NCBI GenBank assembly: GCA_023136735.1
Contig: JAGLQQ010000130.1
Location: 1-7,132, forward strand
DNA length: 7,132 bases
Direction of reading: 5' to 3'
Source: Candidatus Omnitrophota bacterium
GTDB taxonomy: Bacteria > Omnitrophota > Gorgyraeia > B26-G9
Shown: positions 6,556 to 7,132 of the stretch, piece after piece
Numbering within the stretch: the first letter of the stretch is position 1
How the letters are laid out: each line of letters opens with the position of its first letter
Translations under genes and position numbers: made by a program
Notes under the pieces: generated by a model
Database searches by the model: none
The model's input: only the letters and a program-made list of their open reading frames with translations
What the model was told of the DNA's origin: nothing

Positions 6556-6561
6556 AAAAGG

Positions 6562-6792
6562 ATGAAAAAGTTATGCATGTTTTTTGTAATGATGCTTATT
6601 TTCGGCCAAGCGACTGTTGTTGCTGGAAAGCAGAATACAAAACAGACAGAACCTAGAAACCAAATTCAAGCACGAGGTGAGGAAAAGGCAGATATGGGTC
6701 AAAAACCCGAAGATTCTGGTCAAAGCGATGGCCCCGGCGGCACAGAAACACAAAAACAACTACAAGAAAGAAATCCTGAAGATAAGCCATGA
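6562..6792 (+). CDS. Small predicted secreted hydrophilic protein
   Basis: A 76-residue protein starting at ATG 6562. Residues 1-22 make a good signal peptide (MKKLCMFFVMMLIFG, then cleavage near VVAG or AGK). The mature part of about 54 residues is rich in Glu, Gln, Lys, Gly and Pro and has no hydrophobic core (GEEKADMGQKPEDSGQ, then SDGPGGTETQ), so it is probably disordered. The start lies 6 nt past the IS end. The only purine-rich sites are GGGGAAG at 6545-6551, inside the IS right end, and AAAAGG directly abutting the ATG, so the native leader may have been replaced. Another open frame (6617-6835) overlaps it but has no signal peptide or good start. I do not recognise the family; it could also be an altered or shortened version of a longer gene. 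Confidence 0.5.
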   Translation: MKKLCMFFVMMLIFGQATVVAGKQNTKQTEPRNQIQARGEEKADMGQKPEDSGQSDGPGGTETQKQLQERNPEDKP

Positions 6793-6808
6793 ATTTTTAA
6801 AATTCATG
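6788..6808. repeat. AT-rich perfect palindrome at the end of the small gene
   Basis: CATGAATTTT (6788-6797) and AAAATTCATG (6799-6808) are exact reverse complements around one central T. The palindrome overlaps the stop codon at 6790-6792. It could form a weak hairpin in RNA or be an operator-like site; the lack of a GC-rich stem or following T-run argues against a classical terminator. Confidence 0.5.
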
Positions 6809-6828
6809 CAAACAGTTGTTTATTATGA

Positions 6829-6879
6829 AAATTAGGGGATTGATTTATTGATAAACTCAATAAATCAATCTCCTAATTT
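6829..6879. terminator. Long 22-bp hairpin, candidate bidirectional terminator
   Basis: The left arm (6829-6850; core ATTAGGGGATTGATTTATTG) pairs with the right arm (6858-6879; core CAATAAATCAATCTCCTAAT) with only one G-U pair and a 7-nt loop. The A-rich left flank and T-rich right flank (TTTAATTATT) would suit termination in either direction, although the stem is AT-rich. It lies 36 nt after the stop of the small secreted-protein gene. The near-perfect symmetry would also fit a palindromic mobile repeat. Confidence 0.5.
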
Positions 6880-6896
6880 AATTATTGCTGCAGAAT

Positions 6897-6918
6897 TCTA
6901 TGGGCATGAGCCCATAGA
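6897..6918. repeat. Hairpin A of a related pair
   Basis: TCTATGGGC (6897-6905) pairs with GCCCATAGA (6910-6918) around the loop ATGA. The 20-nt core matches that of the hairpin at 7009-7028 at most positions. Where they differ in the stem, C-G here is replaced by T-A there, so pairing is kept. This points to selection for the fold. Confidence 0.65.
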
Positions 6919-6999
6919 TGATTGCCTTTGATTATTCGCCAGTTTCAACCAAAAAGATTGGCGGACAAGTGTTAGGGGATGTTACGCCGAAGGCGAAAC

Positions 7000-7036
7000 G
7001 TGAAGATGCTATGGGTGTAAACCCATAGAGCTTCAC
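7000..7036. repeat. Hairpin B of a related pair, with an outer stem
   Basis: The inner stem CTATGGGT (7009-7016) pairs with ACCCATAG (7021-7028) around the loop GTAA. An outer stem GTGAAG (7000-7005) pairs with CTTCAC (7031-7036), separated by a small internal loop (3 and 2 nt). Together they form a 14-bp interrupted hairpin. The inner part is the counterpart of the hairpin at 6897-6918, 131 bp apart from outer edge to outer edge of the two cores. Confidence 0.65.
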
Positions 7037-7081
7037 TCTATAATATAAACAATAGCAATAAGTTCCGGAAATTTGCTTTTA

Positions 7082-7107
7082 ACCAGAAAAACTCCTTTGT
7101 TTTTGGT
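7082..7107 (+). terminator. Weak terminator-like hairpin at window edge
   Basis: ACCA (7082-7085) plus AAAAC (7088-7092) pair with GTTTTTGGT (7099-7107), leaving a 2-base bulge and the loop TCCTTT. A short T-rich run (CTTTTCC) follows. The stem is AT-rich and imperfect, and no gene is visible directly upstream, so the role as a terminator is doubtful. Confidence 0.25.
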
Positions 7108-7132
7108 CTTTTCCTACAGCTTCGTTGTGTGT

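Larger units (their letters stand above)
6793..7132. other. Gene-free, hairpin-rich spacer
   Basis: No convincing gene is visible on either strand in these 340 bases: frames are short and lack starts with ribosome sites. The stretch is packed with inverted repeats: a 22-bp stem (6829-6879), two related hairpins (6897-6918 and 7000-7036), CGCCA/TGGCG (6937-6941 with 6959-6963), CGCC-GAA-GGCG (6985-6995, extended by GTT/AAC), and an AT-rich hairpin near the right edge (7082-7107). Such density suggests an interspersed non-coding repeat, a REP/IS200-like remnant or a structured RNA. Whether it recurs elsewhere cannot be judged from one window. Confidence 0.55.

Noticed and set aside
5232..6656. 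Rejoining the IS-truncated frame to sequence right of the IS
   Set aside because: Direct joining of 5304 to 6556 does stay in frame to TAG at 6654-6656, but the right part is Cys-rich and unconvincing, and it conflicts with the better signal-peptide frame at 6562.
6617..6835. Overlapping open frame in another phase of the small gene
   Set aside because: It has no signal peptide, no clear ribosome site and a very Lys/Asn-rich composition typical of a chance frame in AT-rich DNA; the 6562 frame is better supported.
6831..7036. CRISPR array
   Set aside because: The repeated motifs are hairpins of differing sequence and spacing with only two related copies; there are no regular direct repeats with spacers.

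Overview
The window is AT-rich bacterial DNA. Genes are read almost entirely from the + strand, use Shine-Dalgarno sites, and several encode N-terminal export signals followed by TPR or Ig-like domains, which suggests a double-membraned (Gram-negative-type) bacterium. The combination of a GT2 synthase, several small exported TPR proteins, an IS3-family element and hairpin-rich spacers would fit an uncultured lineage such as Omnitrophota. That assignment is only an impression; no marker gene supports it.

Layout. 1-1473: 3' part of a membrane glycosyltransferase 2 gene of the cellulose-synthase-like (processive) type; its 5' end lies outside the window. 1479-1508: a good sigma70-type promoter in the short gap. 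1558-5101: four co-directional genes with gaps of 28, 13 and 41 nt, probably one operon. They encode an exported TPR protein, a second exported TPR protein, an exported protein with an N-terminal invasin-like (Big_1-type) Ig domain, and a smaller membrane-anchored or exported helical protein that resembles the second TPR protein. 5098-5304: decayed coding remnants (a tail with no start codon and the first 25 or so codons of another gene) cut by an insertion sequence. 5305-6555: an apparently complete IS3-family element with imperfect terminal repeats, orfA, orfB and a well-formed programmed -1 frameshift signal. 6562-6792: a small predicted secreted hydrophilic protein starting 6 nt past the IS end. 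6793-7132: no convincing gene, but a dense series of inverted repeats, including a 22-bp stem and two related hairpins that differ by a compensatory base-pair change.

How the parts may work together. A GT2 synthase next to periplasmic-type TPR proteins recalls synthase-dependent exopolysaccharide systems, in which a membrane synthase works with TPR export scaffolds. The TPR/Ig operon could instead be an independent cell-envelope assembly. No outer-membrane porin, c-di-GMP receptor or modifying enzyme is visible, so the link is inference. The IS element and the hairpin cluster mark the right half as a site of genome rearrangement.

No tRNA, rRNA or CRISPR array was seen.
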